A stretch of DNA of 64,000 nt from Atherix ibis (GCA_958298945.1 OY282605.1:25088811-25152810), one strand, 5' to 3'; shown: positions 1-13,007, counted from the stretch's first letter. The notes: generated by a model from the letters alone, not told the origin. Made by a program: numbers and translations.

Positions 1-1196
1 CCTTTCATTTTTCTACTTTATTATTATTAAGTATATACTTGCAAAAGTACATCCATCCACTTTTCATAGGCAATGGAGATAAAGTAACGAAAAAAAAAAC
101 CGAAATGATAATGGAATATTTTCATATTGGTGCCGACTATCAACCACTAACCGTTGACTACCAACCACCAACCACCAACCACTGGCGGAGAGTTAAAGCA
201 GTTAACCTTATATTTTGTTATATAGAACATGAAGCCACATGCAGACAATATGATCCTTGGGTAAAATGAATAATTTGCATTATTTACAAAGTACGAAAAA
301 TACTGTATACGAGCACGTTTCAATTTGACAAACAAAAATATTTTGTTTATGCGAGACATGAAACAAATTGTCATATCAAGGGATTTAAACTTTATGCTTG
401 TTGCAACTTTTCGAAAGGGTAGAAATAGTAGATTTGGATTTCGATTTCGATACTCTCAAGAGATATAATAGAATTATCGGTAGCCTTTGATAAACTTAAA
501 AATTTCTTGACATCCATCAAGTTTTTTTTGCTGTCTACTTTAAGTGAATATTTTATTTGACCCCAATAACATCATCAAATAAAGAATGAAAGTTTATTTC
601 AAAATTTTTTTTTACCTCCTTTCATTTTATTATTGCTGGCTGGGTATCTTCTATAATTTTTATTAATACTTAAACCCTGCAGGTCTGTTTTTTTAAAATT
701 ATTTTGCCTAACGTAACTTAATAGAAATTGTGAAGGAATTTGGTTTAAAATTGAAGTTTATGTTTTTATATATTTTGTATCTTTAACGGGAAGAGGAAGT
801 CTGTATTTTGGTGACATTTATAAAACTTTTTTTTAATGTATTTTTTTGGAGAAATTATTCTATTTTATATAATTTTTGTCATAGAATATTTTTTTAAAAA
901 TAAATTTTGGTCTTAAATCGATAAACATTTATTTTTTTTGTTTGTGTTTAAAATTGAGTGGATTAATTGATTTTAAAACCATCTTAAAGAAATAGTGACA
1001 GGTTATATGACAGCTGTCAAATGTATATGTCATTCAAGGTACTATTTGTTTAGCTTAGAATTTGGTATTTCTTATTATGGATTGTTTTAATATCGAATAA
1101 TAAGTTAAAAGTGTAAAAAATATCATACAAAAAGGTATGATTCTGCCGTAGACACGTTTGGAGCTTTTTCGCTTTTTGCTTCAGCAATGAGGCATA
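1..1196. other. AT-rich non-coding DNA with a short heptamer repeat
   Basis: No recognisable gene. A simple repeat of a CCAACCA-like heptamer lies at about 137-183. Open frames here are short and start at non-ATG codons. Homopolymer A/T runs are frequent. The segment ends at the TA target of the first Mar-A copy. Confidence 0.6.
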
Positions 1197-2035
1197 CGAG
1201 GTCTGTACAAAAAGTATCGCGAATTTTGAAAATTCCGCGGGTTACGTATATTCGATTTTCGATTTTTTGTGGCGTTATGTTGGTACTCATGTCTTTTACT
1301 TATGCCGACAAGTTTGGCCATTTTGAATATTCAGTTAATTTTTGACAGCTGCTTTTCTTGTACGTGTTTTGGATCGTTTTCGATTTTTGCCCATTCCAAA
1401 AAAATGGATCAAAGAATCTATTTCGGGAACAAGAAAAAGTCACAGGGGGTCAGATATGGGGAATACAGTCATTAACATATTAGTGTGTTATTTTTGGCCA
1501 AAAATTCGCGCACAAGCAACGATGCGTGAGCAGGGGCGTTTGCATGGTGCACAAGCCAATTTTTGTTCTTCCACAAATCCGGGCGTTTCTGGCAGATTTC
1601 TTCGCGCAACTTGCGCATAACTTGCAGGTAATATTCCTTATTAGTCGTGATGCACTACGCCCCTGCAATCGGTCTTGGCTGGTGCGGCAGCTTCCATTGG
1701 GATGATTGAGCTTTGGTTTCCACGTCATAATCATAAGCCCATGATTTGTCACTAGTTATGACCCTCTGGAGCAAATATGGGTCGTCGCGGACAGAGTCCA
1801 ACAGCTCCTTAGCAATGTTAATGCGATGCTGTTTTTGGTCGAAAATGGGCAAAAATCGAAGACGAGCCAAAACACGTGCAAGTAAAGCAGCTGTCAAAAA
1901 TTAACTGAACATTCAAAATGGCCGAACTTGTCGGCATAAGTGAGAGACATGAGTACCAACATAACGCCATAAGAAAATCGAATATACGTAACCCGCGGAA
2001 ATTCAAAAATCGCGATACTTTTTGAAATGACCTCG
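1197..2035 (-). mobile_element. Mar-A mariner derivative with mirror-image 5' ends
   Basis: A DD34D-type mariner remnant flanked by TA (1195-1196 and 2036-2037). Both ends are the 5' terminal region of the family in inverted orientation: 1197-1419 is the 5' end in sense, and 1848-2035 is the same region in antisense, so the terminal inverted repeat is about 190 bp instead of about 30. The normal 3' end is missing. The middle (about 1420-1847) is antisense transposase, including TGD/TSD-type first-aspartate sequence and the SPDLAP block, with the N-terminal coding part deleted. The switch from sense to antisense lies near 1420, just after the start-codon region (MDQRI). No intact gene. The same switch point occurs in the copy at 60308. 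Confidence 0.85.
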
Positions 2036-2043
2036 TATTTCTT

Positions 2044-2107
2044 TCATTCTATTAGCGAGAAGAAACAGACCTCGTGGAAAGTCATTCTATTAGCGAGAAG
2101 TAACAGT
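2044..2107. repeat. Short direct duplication beside the Mar-A end
   Basis: The sequence TCATTCTATTAGCGAGAAG occurs at 2044 and again at 2082, a spacing of 38 bp. The interval between the copies contains CAGACCTCGT, which equals the last bases of a Mar-A terminal repeat. This may be a local duplication that copied part of the transposon end. Confidence 0.6.
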
Positions 2108-2114
2108 CAGGTGT

Positions 2115-2400
2115 GTATTTTGGTCTGCACATTTTACTAGCTCGTTTTTATTTTCAAAATTATAAAGGAGACGCCGTTACCGTCAATTTTGAGCTCAATG
2201 GGCGTATGATAATATAGATTTTTTGCCCTTAACTTAAAGATTTTAATCCGAACCCAGTCGCATAACACGCTAAATTTTGACTTTATTCAAAAATAGAATG
2301 TGTAATTTCAAGATTTGGTGATGTCAATTGACCTTCAAGATGGTCTAATTTAACGCAGTTGAACTTTATTTTGTTGTGATTTTAAATACTCTAAATAACA
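2115..2400 (+). pseudogene. K-family transposase fragment
   Basis: On the plus strand, one frame reads FYFQNYKGDAVTVN (about 2134-2185), then after decay SRFGDVN, a stop, PSRWSNLTQLNF (about 2310-2375). These match, in order, the FFEN..GDAVTVN block and the ISRFGDVNWPPRSCDLTQLDF block of the Tc1/mariner-like transposase family seen better preserved at 36903-37865. Several stops, no visible ends. Mar-A at 1197-2035 sits immediately upstream and may have inserted into this element, but no K sequence was recognised on its left side. Confidence 0.6.
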
Positions 2401-5400
2401 CCGCTGGATTTTGTTTAGAGCATTAAGAAACCAACCTTTGTCAAGTCATAACCGATTTATAATTTCAAATATGCGAAAATTTCATCAAAAATTATCTCAA
2501 AACGATCAAGTCCTACAATTAGTCATTAATGACTAAGTTAATATAATTAAATAAATATTTTTGTCAAAATCTGAATATAATTTTATTTTTATTTAACTTT
2601 ACTTTCTAAAGCATAGATTGGAAAAAATTTTATCATCATAGTTTTTTAAAAGTAAACTTGAGACGATACTTGAGAAAAACAAACAGAAATTTAAAATACT
2701 TTTAGCTCAAGATGAATGAAAAATAAAAATGATCTAAATTTTATCCAAAAATCTAGTCGTCTTTATGATCAACAGAGGTCACATTACATAGAGTATCTTT
2801 AACGTTTAAATATTGCGACGATAATAAAACTAGTTTATAACTTATAATACAGAGTTACCACCAGTATGGTATGTACTCAATAAAATCTTCACCCACTACA
2901 TTACATCCGTATGCACATACGAATATATGTAAATATATATAAACGCACAATACTACCATAATGTGAGTTTATAAAAAAATCATGACCATCTATGTGCTAT
3001 AACTATTTTACAACTTTTTGATCTAATCATGGTTTAGTTGAAAACGCACACGAATTTACGGTGTAAAATGTATACGGGAACCAGTGTTTCGTATTTGATG
3101 CGTCCTATGAAAAATGCAATTTGATATCATCAAAATTCAAGGATAATAGCATTTGTAAGAGCTTCACGTATGTCCATTTTCAGCCAAAAATATATACCAA
3201 AATGGCCATATATGATATACTTTCGTACATCAATATACGACTACCTTATACACACATATTGTGACTGGCTTTTAGATTGAACCACATGTAAGGATATGTG
3301 TATAAGAATTTATGTTTTTAAAACGTTTTCGGTCATCCATATGTGTACATAGTCTGTATATATGGTATAGTTCTTGAAAATATTGAAGATACTTCTAGTG
3401 GCTTTAAATTTTCTTCCTTAATTTTCTTAGAATACTCCTTAATATTATTAGAATAAAAATAAAAACAAAACACACAGAGTGAAAAAGTATGACAAAAGAG
3501 TCGAATTGGTAAAAAAAAAACAGTGGTAAAAAGGATCTATGGCAAACGGTAACGAAATTGGCACATCACTAGAAAATAATTTAAAATTAAAGAACTAAAC
3601 TGGTGCCAAGAGCCAGAAGGCGAATACACACGATTTTCACTTCCAGGTTCATATCGTTTTCAAATTAACCTTCATAAAACCTTTGGGACACAGAAATTTA
3701 TATTTTCCTTTTCCTCTGTGTATTTTTTTTCCTTTCTTGGCCATCATAGAACCTTCATTTTTATTTTTATTTTATTTCATTTATCACCCCCCCCCCCCCC
3801 CCCTCCCCATTTTCTTAAAGGTAGTTTTGAGACGTTTCGATAAAGTGTGCCATTCACTATTACATCGACAAAACTTGACGATTCGTATCATTTGGTAATA
3901 AAAATTTTTGTACAGTCTCCACTAGAATTTACTATATGAAAAAATTACAATCAACTGGAAACAAAACAATAATTTCCTGTAAAAAGGATACAATTTTTCA
4001 ATTTTATTCTTATACCTGTAATATACAATACATACATACAAGTTTATGAGTATTAAAGTTTTCATTTTTACACTTTGTTAAAAGATTATATTATAATAAA
4101 AAATAAAAGAATTGAAAAAAAAACGCTTTCTATTAAGCATTATTTTATATCAATTTTCCGTTCAATTAACTAAATAATAGTGTTTAAGAAAAATGATTTT
4201 GAACATTAATGCATATTGAAGAGGAAAAGCAATGAAATTTTCTGCGCTGTTTCTTATTAAGAACCTTAATTCCTAATACTAAGACTCTTTAAGTTCTTGG
4301 ATCAAAATCATAATTTCTACCTCGACTAGATAGCTTTTTATTTAATAAATTTACATACAGACAATTTTCTTTAATATAATAAATATGTAAACTTTCGTAT
4401 AAATAAATAGACATGAACATAAGTACGTAGCAAGATCATATTCTATTGTACATACACATATGAGTATGCTCAAAAGTATCATATATCTATACAGAATCGG
4501 TGTATATAAATAGTGACATGATATGCACACATCCTTCGGTTAACCCATTTCGTGGTTGAACTAGGTTTTCCGCACAAAGCCTTAATTAAATCAGCTGTCA
4601 TTTTATCATTGAAGTTATACGTTCATTATTCTGATGATCTATTTTAAGGTGAAATAATATCCCTTCGAGCAGCACTCGTATATTTACTATGTGTTCAACA
4701 CACACACATCCATATATGCTCCTGTTATTTGCTGGAAAATTTTCCTTGCGATGAAAACTTTTCTAATTTCTAAACTTTTCACAGTTACGAACCTTAAAAT
4801 TCACTTAATCGATTTTGTATTCATCAATTGAGAAACATTATTTTCGATTACTGAACATAAAATGTTCTTCTTTTCTATTTGAAATATTTTAAGTATGGTC
4901 GGTTATAAATTTTATCATATATAAAAATATTACTAAATTTTCTTAATTATTTTAATTCATAAAATTTTTGTAAGAGAAAATTTAGTTTTTGACTAATTTT
5001 CTGTGGCTATGAGGTTATAAAATTTTGTCTGTCTTCCGCTTACAAAAATTTAAAATTTTCGTTTTTGGTAAAATATAACAAAAACTCAAACTTTAAAAAA
5101 AAAATTATTACTAATTGGACGTGTCCTTTAAAACTTTCGAATTTCCAAAAACAACTTAAATGGTTGCCTAAAATCATTATTATTGGAAATTTTATGCTCC
5201 AACTAAGCGATTGTTTATCATTTTAGAATTTTTTTTTTGTATTTTTTACAAAAAAAATAAATTTATCTATGGCGACAAGTTAAAAATTATTATTGGTAAA
5301 ACTTTAAAAAATTTAATTTATTGTAATTTATAAAAATTTTGTGAGTTATTATAACTTCAAACTTTATGCTCGAATTGAGTGTAAGTTAATAATTTTTATG

Positions 5401-5757
5401 CTATTGTATTGAATTTTCAAAATTGGCAATTTTTATTTTCACAAAAAAAAATGAAAAATTCTTACTTTTCAATGAAGGAAATTTTTTAAAATTTCTTTAA
5501 TTTTTTTAAACCTAAATTATTCAAATAAATAAATCATATGGTTTTGACTTCAAGAGGGCATTTTTCAGTTGAGATTTAACTGTCACTGGCAATAAGAAAT
5601 CATTTTGTTTGTTTGCTTGTTTTTAAATTAATAATTTTATAAGTAAGTATTACTTAATCTTCTTATGCTATTAAGGTTTAATAAACTTAATTCGAGATTC
5701 AAATTTGAGATTGTTATCCATGCAGATGGAATAGGACTTTCCTAGCATTTAGCAAAT
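2401..5757. other. AT-rich intergenic or intronic DNA; poly-C tract
   Basis: No coding region could be supported. The notable feature is a homopolymer run of about 17 C at 3787-3803, which produces a spurious proline-rich frame. Scattered TATACATATG-type dinucleotide-rich patches lie around 2900-3360. Nothing else recognised. Confidence 0.55.
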
Positions 5758-5758
5758 A

Positions 5759-6590
5759 CGAGGTCTGTTCAAAAAGTATCGCGAATTTTGTGTTTTTTCA
5801 AAAATTAAAAAAAAAAAGATATTCATGAAATTATTCATGAATATCTATTTTGTACCCTTCAAAGTAATCCCCACCAGATATTATACACTTGTGCCAACGT
5901 TTTTTCCAATCATCGAAGCATTTCAAAAAATCATTTTTGTGATCTTATTCAGCTCCTCCAGATCTGGGGCATACGGTGGCTAGGGCATTATTAGTGTGTT
6001 GTTTTTGGCCAAAAATGGCAAAAACCAATTTTTGTTCTTCCACAAATCCGGGCGTTTCTGGCGGATTGCTTGGCGCAACTTTCGCATAACTTACAGGTAA
6101 TATTCGTTATTGACCGTTCTACCCTGTTGTAAGAACTCATGATGCACCACACCCCTGTAATCGAAGAAAACTGTAAGTAAAACCTTCACATTTGGCCGAA
6201 CTTGGCGGTTTTTTTTCGGTCTTGGCTTGTGTGGCAGCTTCCATCGGGGGATGATTGAGCTTTGGTTTCCACGTCATAACCATAAACCCATGATTCGTCA
6301 CCAGTTATGACCCTTTGGAGCAAATTTGGGTCATCGCGGACAGAGTCCAACAGCTCCTTAGCAATGTTAATGCGATGTTGTTTTCGGTCGAAATTGAGCA
6401 AAAATCGAAGACGACCTAAAACACGTGCGAGCAAAGTAGCTGCCAAAATTAACTGAACATTCTAAATGGCCGAACTTGTCGGCATAAGTGAGAGACATGA
6501 GTACCAACATAACGCCACAAAAAAATCAAAAATCGAATATACGTAACCCGCGGAAATTTAAAATTCGCGATACTTTTTGAAAAGACCTCG
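5759..6590 (-). mobile_element. Mar-A mariner, internally deleted
   Basis: Flanked by TA at 5757-5758 and 6591-6592. The left end is the normal 3' terminus (antisense) and the right end the normal 5' terminus, so orientation is minus. Coding remnants include QKQHRINIAKELLDSVRDDP and VITGDESWVYGYD (first catalytic Asp present) at about 6255-6385, and PDL-type sequence near 5960-5990. At least two deletions: one joins the 5' leader directly to transposase codons at a TTGCYCA microhomology near 6395, the other removes sequence near 5965. The leader-to-coding junction is shared with the copies at 1197 and 19018. Not functional. Confidence 0.85.
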
Positions 6591-6849
6591 TATTCCCAAC
6601 ATTCTATAAATCCAAATCTAAAACCTCTAGAACTGGTTTAACAAGTGTAAAAGAACAATCAGTGAACACAAATATGTTCACTTAACTTTTACTCTCCGCC
6701 ATGAACCATGTCCTGCTGTATATTTTAAAGGCAGTAACATACCACAAATTTGACATCAAAAGACTAGAACTGTAACAATTTTATTTTATTTTTATATATA
6801 AATATTAACTAATTTTAAATAGTTCTCTAGGGCAGCTATAAATCTGCGG

Positions 6850-7560
6850 AGGCGTTGTTTATGCTATTAGTGCTGGAAGGTTTCAATTCGGATCACCTTC
6901 ATCTTCTACCTTATATTCAAGTATTTTTTGATCTTGGCAAACTAAAAAAAAAAGTCTCACGGACTTGGATAAAATAAATAGAGAGGCTTGGGAAACCACA
7001 GCACTCGATTTTTTTATGAGTGTTTATCAAAAATCCCTAATGGCTGTAGGACAGCGGATTTTGTCATGATGGAGACCTTTTTCTGACCCAATCAAGAAGC
7101 TTTAATGTTAATTAATGGTCTTGTCTCACAAGAGCCCTCACTCAATCCATATTTTCATCAATTTTCGATATGCGTCTCGGCACTCTAAAAATGTTTAATG
7201 CCACAAATAAGCTTGTGCTCTTCATATGAAATGTTTCGCCATAGGCTCTTTGAAATGTTTCATAAATCAAACTTGCGGATTCATTATGTTAACAAAAATG
7301 TTTATGGTGTTTTTTGTAGTGTGTTATGAAAAATATTTCATTTTTTACAGCATACTACAAAAACACATTTTTACTGATCACCATCTATATGGTCTTACCG
7401 CACTTACCGGACGAGGTTGAAACTTTTACTGCCTGTTTATAAGAGACCAACCTACAAACTATGCCTGCATTGTTGCCAGATTGCTCTTAGTGATGCCGAA
7501 ACATATTTATATAGCCTACCAAAACCTATATAGTCTTACGGGCTTCAATTCTGCGTCTGT
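6850..7560 (-). pseudogene. Mar-H mariner remnant, centre deleted
   Basis: Read on the minus strand, the region gives ESASLIYETFQRAYGE (N-terminal helix-turn-helix region), then RRISKIDENMD and VRALVRQDH, then jumps to WVRKRSPS followed by HDK..CPTAIRDF, equivalent to the HHDNAPSHTA second-aspartate block, and AVVSQA..SKS, equivalent to AVVPQPPYSPDLAP. The central third including the first catalytic Asp is absent. The deletion edge before the second-Asp block matches those in the copies near 10380, 20480 and 28060. Many stops. The 7420-7510 stretch resembles the family's 5' leader (GCCAGATTGCTC). Confidence 0.6.
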
Positions 7561-9959
7561 ACAAAGCTTTTTAAAAAAAACTTCCTTTTATGTTGGCAAT
7601 AGTGTTATTCATCTTGTTCTTAAAGCCAGTTAAGTTCGTAATGTGACTGTATATCATTATAAATAGTTTCTTTCTCGCATTTTCAATCATATTAATTTCC
7701 ATGTTAGAAAGGATATTATTACTTGTATATATCCATCGATGACTTAAACGTTTAAGCTAAAAAGAAGGAGGAATTTTGATGGACGGTAACACTCATAACC
7801 TTTCACTATAATCAATGCTATTCTTGTTATTATTTTGTAAATATTTGTAAAATTTCAAAAACAACAAGATTTTATTTTACTATTATAATAATAGGCTAGG
7901 CACATATCAGCATCTTAATATGAATTAATTATTCGTTAAGTTTGATGGTGAAGAACGATTATATTTTTTTTACAAAATAAAATCCAAAAACTAAAATTCA
8001 GCTCGAAAATATTTTTCTTATAAATTCTTTTTCTCGAATTTTTCCATAGCTAAAGGTTTGGAGCGAAAGTTTTCATTTCATTACTTTTTCATCATATAAT
8101 GATCCATTAACTTGAAAATGATTTTCTGACAGTCTATAACGACCACTCGAATTTGGTAAAAAAATTTTCTCCAAATTGCCTATTTATTTTCATTTAATCT
8201 ATAAATATTTAAGTGCATGACGTCTTATCGTCTTGATTCTTGATTTTATTAAAGAAAAGGTGAAGAAAAAAAAACAAAAAAAAGGGAACTATAAAAACAT
8301 ATTTGCTAGGAGAATGGAAATGCGCGTGTACATGGATGGCATCTCCTTACATAAGGACTACATATACTAATATCCGAACAAATGAGTGTAAAAGTAAAAT
8401 TAAATTAATCGTTACAAAGTAAAAATAAATTTTACGAAACTAATTGTTCAATGGTAATTAGATTAGTCCTAAAGGATTTGAAAATGGGTCAAAATTATTC
8501 ACACCATATTTGGGTATGTATGAGTATATGTGACCCAGTTCAGTTTTAAATAACTTGTAAACTGGCATAATTCTCAGTTAAGTTAAGAGGGTGTTTAGTT
8601 TTTCTTCGTATCAAAAGGACTAAAATGTGTAATGAATCATTTTACATTTACTTTTGAATCGCAAAAACTCCGAATATCTATAGAGATTAAATGAAATTTA
8701 TAACCGTAGATATCATCATACATTTGACAACAAAAAAAATAACATATTTTCATATTCAAATGATTTTCATAACAAATGAATCTACTTAAAAATTATACGC
8801 TTTTTCTATTAAATTCTTTCATCCAAAATGTCAAACCATTTTACACGAAACTTACAGCAAATCAAGAAAACAAAACAAACTTTTCTCGAGTATTATAATT
8901 TTAGTTATTATTTTTTCTAGATTAGATTTTGTGGAAATTTTTTTTTTTGTTTTATGAAAATTAGTTAATAAAAGTTGAATTTGTGAAAAGTTTTTATTTA
9001 TTCAGTTTTGACATGGAAAGTGCTCAAAAACAATTTGAAAGCAGCACTCAGTCACTGGTCGTATTTCATGTCATTTTCACACATTTCAACTGTTAGTGTA
9101 CTTGTGCAAAAGTTTTCCGTATTTTTGCAGAAAAATGGAAAAAGCACGCAAAAGGATTTCTCTTTTTATACTAGTACGTCAAGAGTTTTCATAAATTTTT
9201 GTTTATTTTTCGGTTTCTATACGAATATTCGTTTTTTATTAATCAAAGTGTTCATTTCTAATTTAGAACGCAAACAAACATTTTTGGTAATATAATATTG
9301 TAATTATGTTAATTTGTGAAGAGTTCTTTTCTGTAAACATTATTTTTTTTTGCTGTTAGCTCATCAAATATGGATTTTTCTTATTAAATTAAGAAAATCT
9401 ACATTTTTACAAAAAAAAATTATTAATATAATCCGAAGTAAAACTTAAGATTTTACTGGTTTCAAATAACATAAATTTGAATAATTAAATTTTTTTTGAA
9501 AGTTTTCACATTTTCTTTTGTATTTTTTTTTTTTGCAAAAACTTTATTGTCTTTTAGATGAAATTATTCTTTAAATCAATATTTATTATTGACTAAATTG
9601 TGGATTTTAATTCTTATCAAAATTAAGGAAATTTTCACATATAAAAATTTTGTTTTTATTTATTTTGAAAAGTTTTTTTTTTGCAAAAAAAAAAGAATTT
9701 TCTTTGGTTCGTTTGGAATTTTTTTCATATTTACCAAAAAACTTTGTATTATTGGTAAAATCACCAGTACGTTTTTTGAGGTTAGTACGTTTTTTGAGGT
9801 CTAACAGTTCGAAAGGTTTCTTAATTACAATTAAAAAAACAACCTGAAATTGAGATCTTCTAGTTTTGTTTTTTGTATTATTTCGCTAAAAATTCACAAT
9901 AATTTCAAGTTGTTTCTGGAATTGAATTTCATTAAGCAAATGTTGGCTCTTGCAAATGT
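7561..9959. other. AT-rich DNA without recognisable genes
   Basis: Long T and A runs, and frames rich in Phe, Lys and Ile only (for example 9008-9295 and 9589-9847), which are composition artefacts. A small tandem pair of AGTACGTTTTTTGAGGT lies at about 9768-9801. Nothing else supported. Confidence 0.55.
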
Positions 9960-10440
9960 AGGATGCGTGGTAGAAAAGTAATGAGACCGACATCTTTGGG
10001 AGTGGTCTGGCCACACTGTATTTGTACGTTAGTCCTCAATAAACTCGTTGCCTGTAGATCGTGATAAAGGATGTTATGTTTTTATAGTGGGTTACGAAAA
10101 ATGGAACAATGAATATTGTAACAAGGATTTTCCATTAAATTTTGTGTTTTCGAAATTGATTTACTCAGACGAGCACAAGTTTTCCGATACCCATAAAACA
10201 TGTTTAGAGTGTCAAGAAGCAGCAAAAGACGAACCTCGCTCTGACACGGCCTCCAAAATCAAAAAAAAACTCTTGAAAATGTGTAACCTTTTAAGAACTT
10301 GTTTAAAAATGCACTTCCTTTCATTAAAAAAAAGTCCTTGCAAGGCCCAATAAAAGGGTTCTTCGTGTCAGATCGGACATTGGAGTCATTTGGATGCTCC
10401 ACTGTGACAATGGCTTTTGTCGAGTTTTTGTTAAAATAAT
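9960..10440 (+). pseudogene. Mar-H mariner remnant, centre deleted
   Basis: Begins with leader sequence AAAGTAATGAGACCGAC and GGGAGTGGTCTGGCCA, matching the reverse complement of the leader at 20854-21165. Coding traces follow on the plus strand: SIKFCV..IDLLRRAQVFRYP (N-terminal region), then RTSL..., then VLARPNKRVLRVRSDI and GVIWMLHCDNGFC, equivalent to RVRSDIADTWKLHHDNAPC (second Asp block). The first-Asp region is missing and the right end fades after about 10430. Frameshifts and stops throughout. Confidence 0.55.
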
Positions 10441-11735
10441 TGATATAAAATCTTAAATATTTTTAATATTAAATTTTAAAAAAATATTCAAGTGTTTTTC
10501 TTACCATAACTTTTTTTATAAATATCAGAAAAAAAAATTTTGTTCGGTTCTAGTTGAAAATAAATTGAATGTGAGCATTTTGTAGGCCAGTGTTATAATA
10601 AAGAAATCGACAGGTTTTTCTCTTCAATATTGCTAAATATAAGCATCAGCATCAATACTGTTCACCTCTACAAGTGGCGTCTATCAATGTACTCTTATAA
10701 GCTTAAGGTGTTTATATAGTTGTATTTGTTGCAAGTCCATTATCCTGTAAAAAGCAAAAATATATAAGAAAATGGCATAACGCCAGCAACTTGATGCCTG
10801 CCGCCAATGCATTATTAAAATCTTATATTGGAGAGGGCCAAAAAGGTAGCACATAAAAGCTGCAAAATGTGAGACTTTTGCCGTGGGATTTTTCTTGCCA
10901 ACAAACATTTCATGTTTTAATAAACTTCACGTGCAAAGAGAAAAGGTGAAGAAGTCAAAAAAAAAACAACAACTACAACGAATTACTAGTAGACGATCGC
11001 ATCTACCGTATACACACCAAGGAAGAAGTACGCAGATATATATGTATGTCCATGTGTGTCCATAGTGTATACTCAGGCAGGTATACTTAATTCCCGTACA
11101 TAGCATTGTAAGGTGTTTTTTTCTTAGCTATAATTTTATACTCTTACTCAAATATTCTATGTTACGCATACAAAATGTTTCAAAAAAAAAAGAAAACATT
11201 TCTTTTGGAAATGGAGAAATGTGAATGAAAATAAGAAAACTTTTCTCTTTTAGCTTGTTGAACTTTTTCATATAAAAAAATGAATTGAAGGGAAAATAAA
11301 ACAAAAACAAACTAAATAAAATATAAGAAATAATAAAATAAATATTCTAACTTGATTTTTCTTTTTTTGGTTTGTTGAATTTTTTTTTTATAAGAAAATG
11401 ACAAAATGATAATAGATAGAAAAACACAGACTTGCTGGTAGATGAAATAGAACGATTTCCCAGCATTTGGTGGCGGGATCACAGAGCGAACTTTTTACAA
11501 AAAGGGAGAAATTTAACATTTCATGTTTTCTCTTTTAATGGAAAATTGTCAACAGTGGCAAAGAGATTTCCACCCTTCAGCCGCTGTTGCTCTAAACTCC
11601 ATACTTTGCTGCAAATTCAACCGGATTCAAGTTGCGTTTCTGACATGTGTCCATAACTTATAGTATTCATATTCCAATTCGTATATCGACAAAACTGTGA
11701 CTATAATACGCATTTATATATGCACTTACCTATTA
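10441..11735. other. AT-rich DNA; one open frame of unclear status
   Basis: Mostly non-coding. A frame at about 11427-11656 (LLVDEIERFPSIWWRDHRAN...) is open for about 75 codons with reasonably protein-like composition, but lacks an ATG or a convincing splice acceptor, and I recognise no family. No other feature seen before the TA (11734-11735) that bounds Mar-B. Confidence 0.4.
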
Positions 11736-12586
11736 TTGGGTTGTCCGAAAAGTAATTTCGTTGTTTCCCAACAGACGACTTAATTGTATTTTTTCATAAC
11801 CAACTTCACACTTAAACCGCATAATCAAATGTATTTTGACAGCTGACATAGCAAGGTTTTGGGTTGATACCCTTTTAAATATGGAAAGTGAAAAACTGTA
11901 TTTTCGGCATATTTTAATTTTTTACTATAGAAAAGATAAAAATGATGTTCAAGCAAGAAAAAAATTATTCGATGTTTATGGAGAAGATTTGTTAAGTGAG
12001 CGTCAGTGCCAAAACTGGTTTGCAAAATTTTGATCTGGCAATTTTGATCTCGAAGATGCACCACGTTCTGGAAGGCCAGTTGAAGCTGATGAAGACACAA
12101 TAAAGGCATTAATTGATGTAAACCGGCGAATAACAATTCGTGAGATCGCTGAGAGATTAAATTTATCGAATTCGAGCGTTTATGATCATTTGAAACGGTT
12201 AGGTTTAATCTCAAACCTCGACATATGGGTTCCTCAAAAATTTGTGCCGTCGCATTGACGTTTGTGATTTGCTTCTCAAACGCCAAGAAAATGATATATT
12301 TTTGAAGCGTATGACCACTGGGGACGTGAAACGGGTTGTCTACAACAATGTTAATCGCAAAATATTCTGGAATAGAAAAGATGAACCGGATCAAAGCACT
12401 TCGAAACCCAATATTCATCAAAAAAAGGTGATGCTATTTGTTTGGTGGGATTTCAAAGGAATCGTTTATTTTGAGCTTCTATCGAGCAACACAACGATCA
12501 ATTCTGAAGTGTACTGTCATCAGTTGGACAAATTGAATAATTCACTTAAATAAAAAAGGTCAAAATTGGTCAACAGGTAAGGTATA

Positions 12587-12928
12587 AGGCGTTTTCCTTT
12601 GGACCAATTTTGCTACTAGTCGGTAGCTGCGAGTAGATGACCAAAGGAAAACCAAATTCTAAACACTAGTAGAAACATAACCTAAAAATAGTCAGCAACA
12701 ATACTGAGTTTATTCACACATAAACAATACTGACAAAAATATGACTCTTCAAGATAACCAACGAACCCGCAAAACTATCTATTTTCACTTTAGCAACTAG
12801 AATCCACCTAACGTAAATTGTATGCGCAACTCCCAGTTCAATGTGCTCGTTTGTTCGTTGGTTATCTTGTAGATGATGACAGCTAGAACTACCGACTAGT
12901 AGCAAAATTTGTCCAAAGGAAAACGCCT
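12587..12928. mobile_element. MITE inserted in Mar-B
   Basis: A 342-bp non-coding element. Long terminal inverted repeats of about 40 bp begin AGGCGTTTTCCTTTGGACCA at the left and end in the complement at the right. A second, subterminal inverted pair lies at 12751-12766 and 12853-12868 (AGATAACCAACGAAC and complement). ATA stands on both sides (12584-12586 and 12929-12931); collapsing one restores the Mar-B frame GIVFQQDN. The duplication could be scored as TA or ATA, so the superfamily (Tc1/mariner-like or PIF/Harbinger-like) is unresolved. No coding capacity. Confidence 0.88.
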
Positions 12929-13007
12929 ATAGTGTTCCAACAGGATAATGCGAAACCACATACAAGTTTGACCACTCGGCAAAAGCTTTTAGAGCTTGGA
13001 TGGAATA

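Noticed and set aside
39..374. Short open frames at the left edge
   Set aside because: Non-ATG starts, overlap on opposite strands, and a heptamer repeat drives part of the sequence.
3683..3898. Proline-rich open frame
   Set aside because: Produced by the homopolymer C tract; flanks are Phe-rich low complexity.
9008..9847. Three Phe/Lys-rich open frames
   Set aside because: Composition artefact of T and A runs; no family resemblance.
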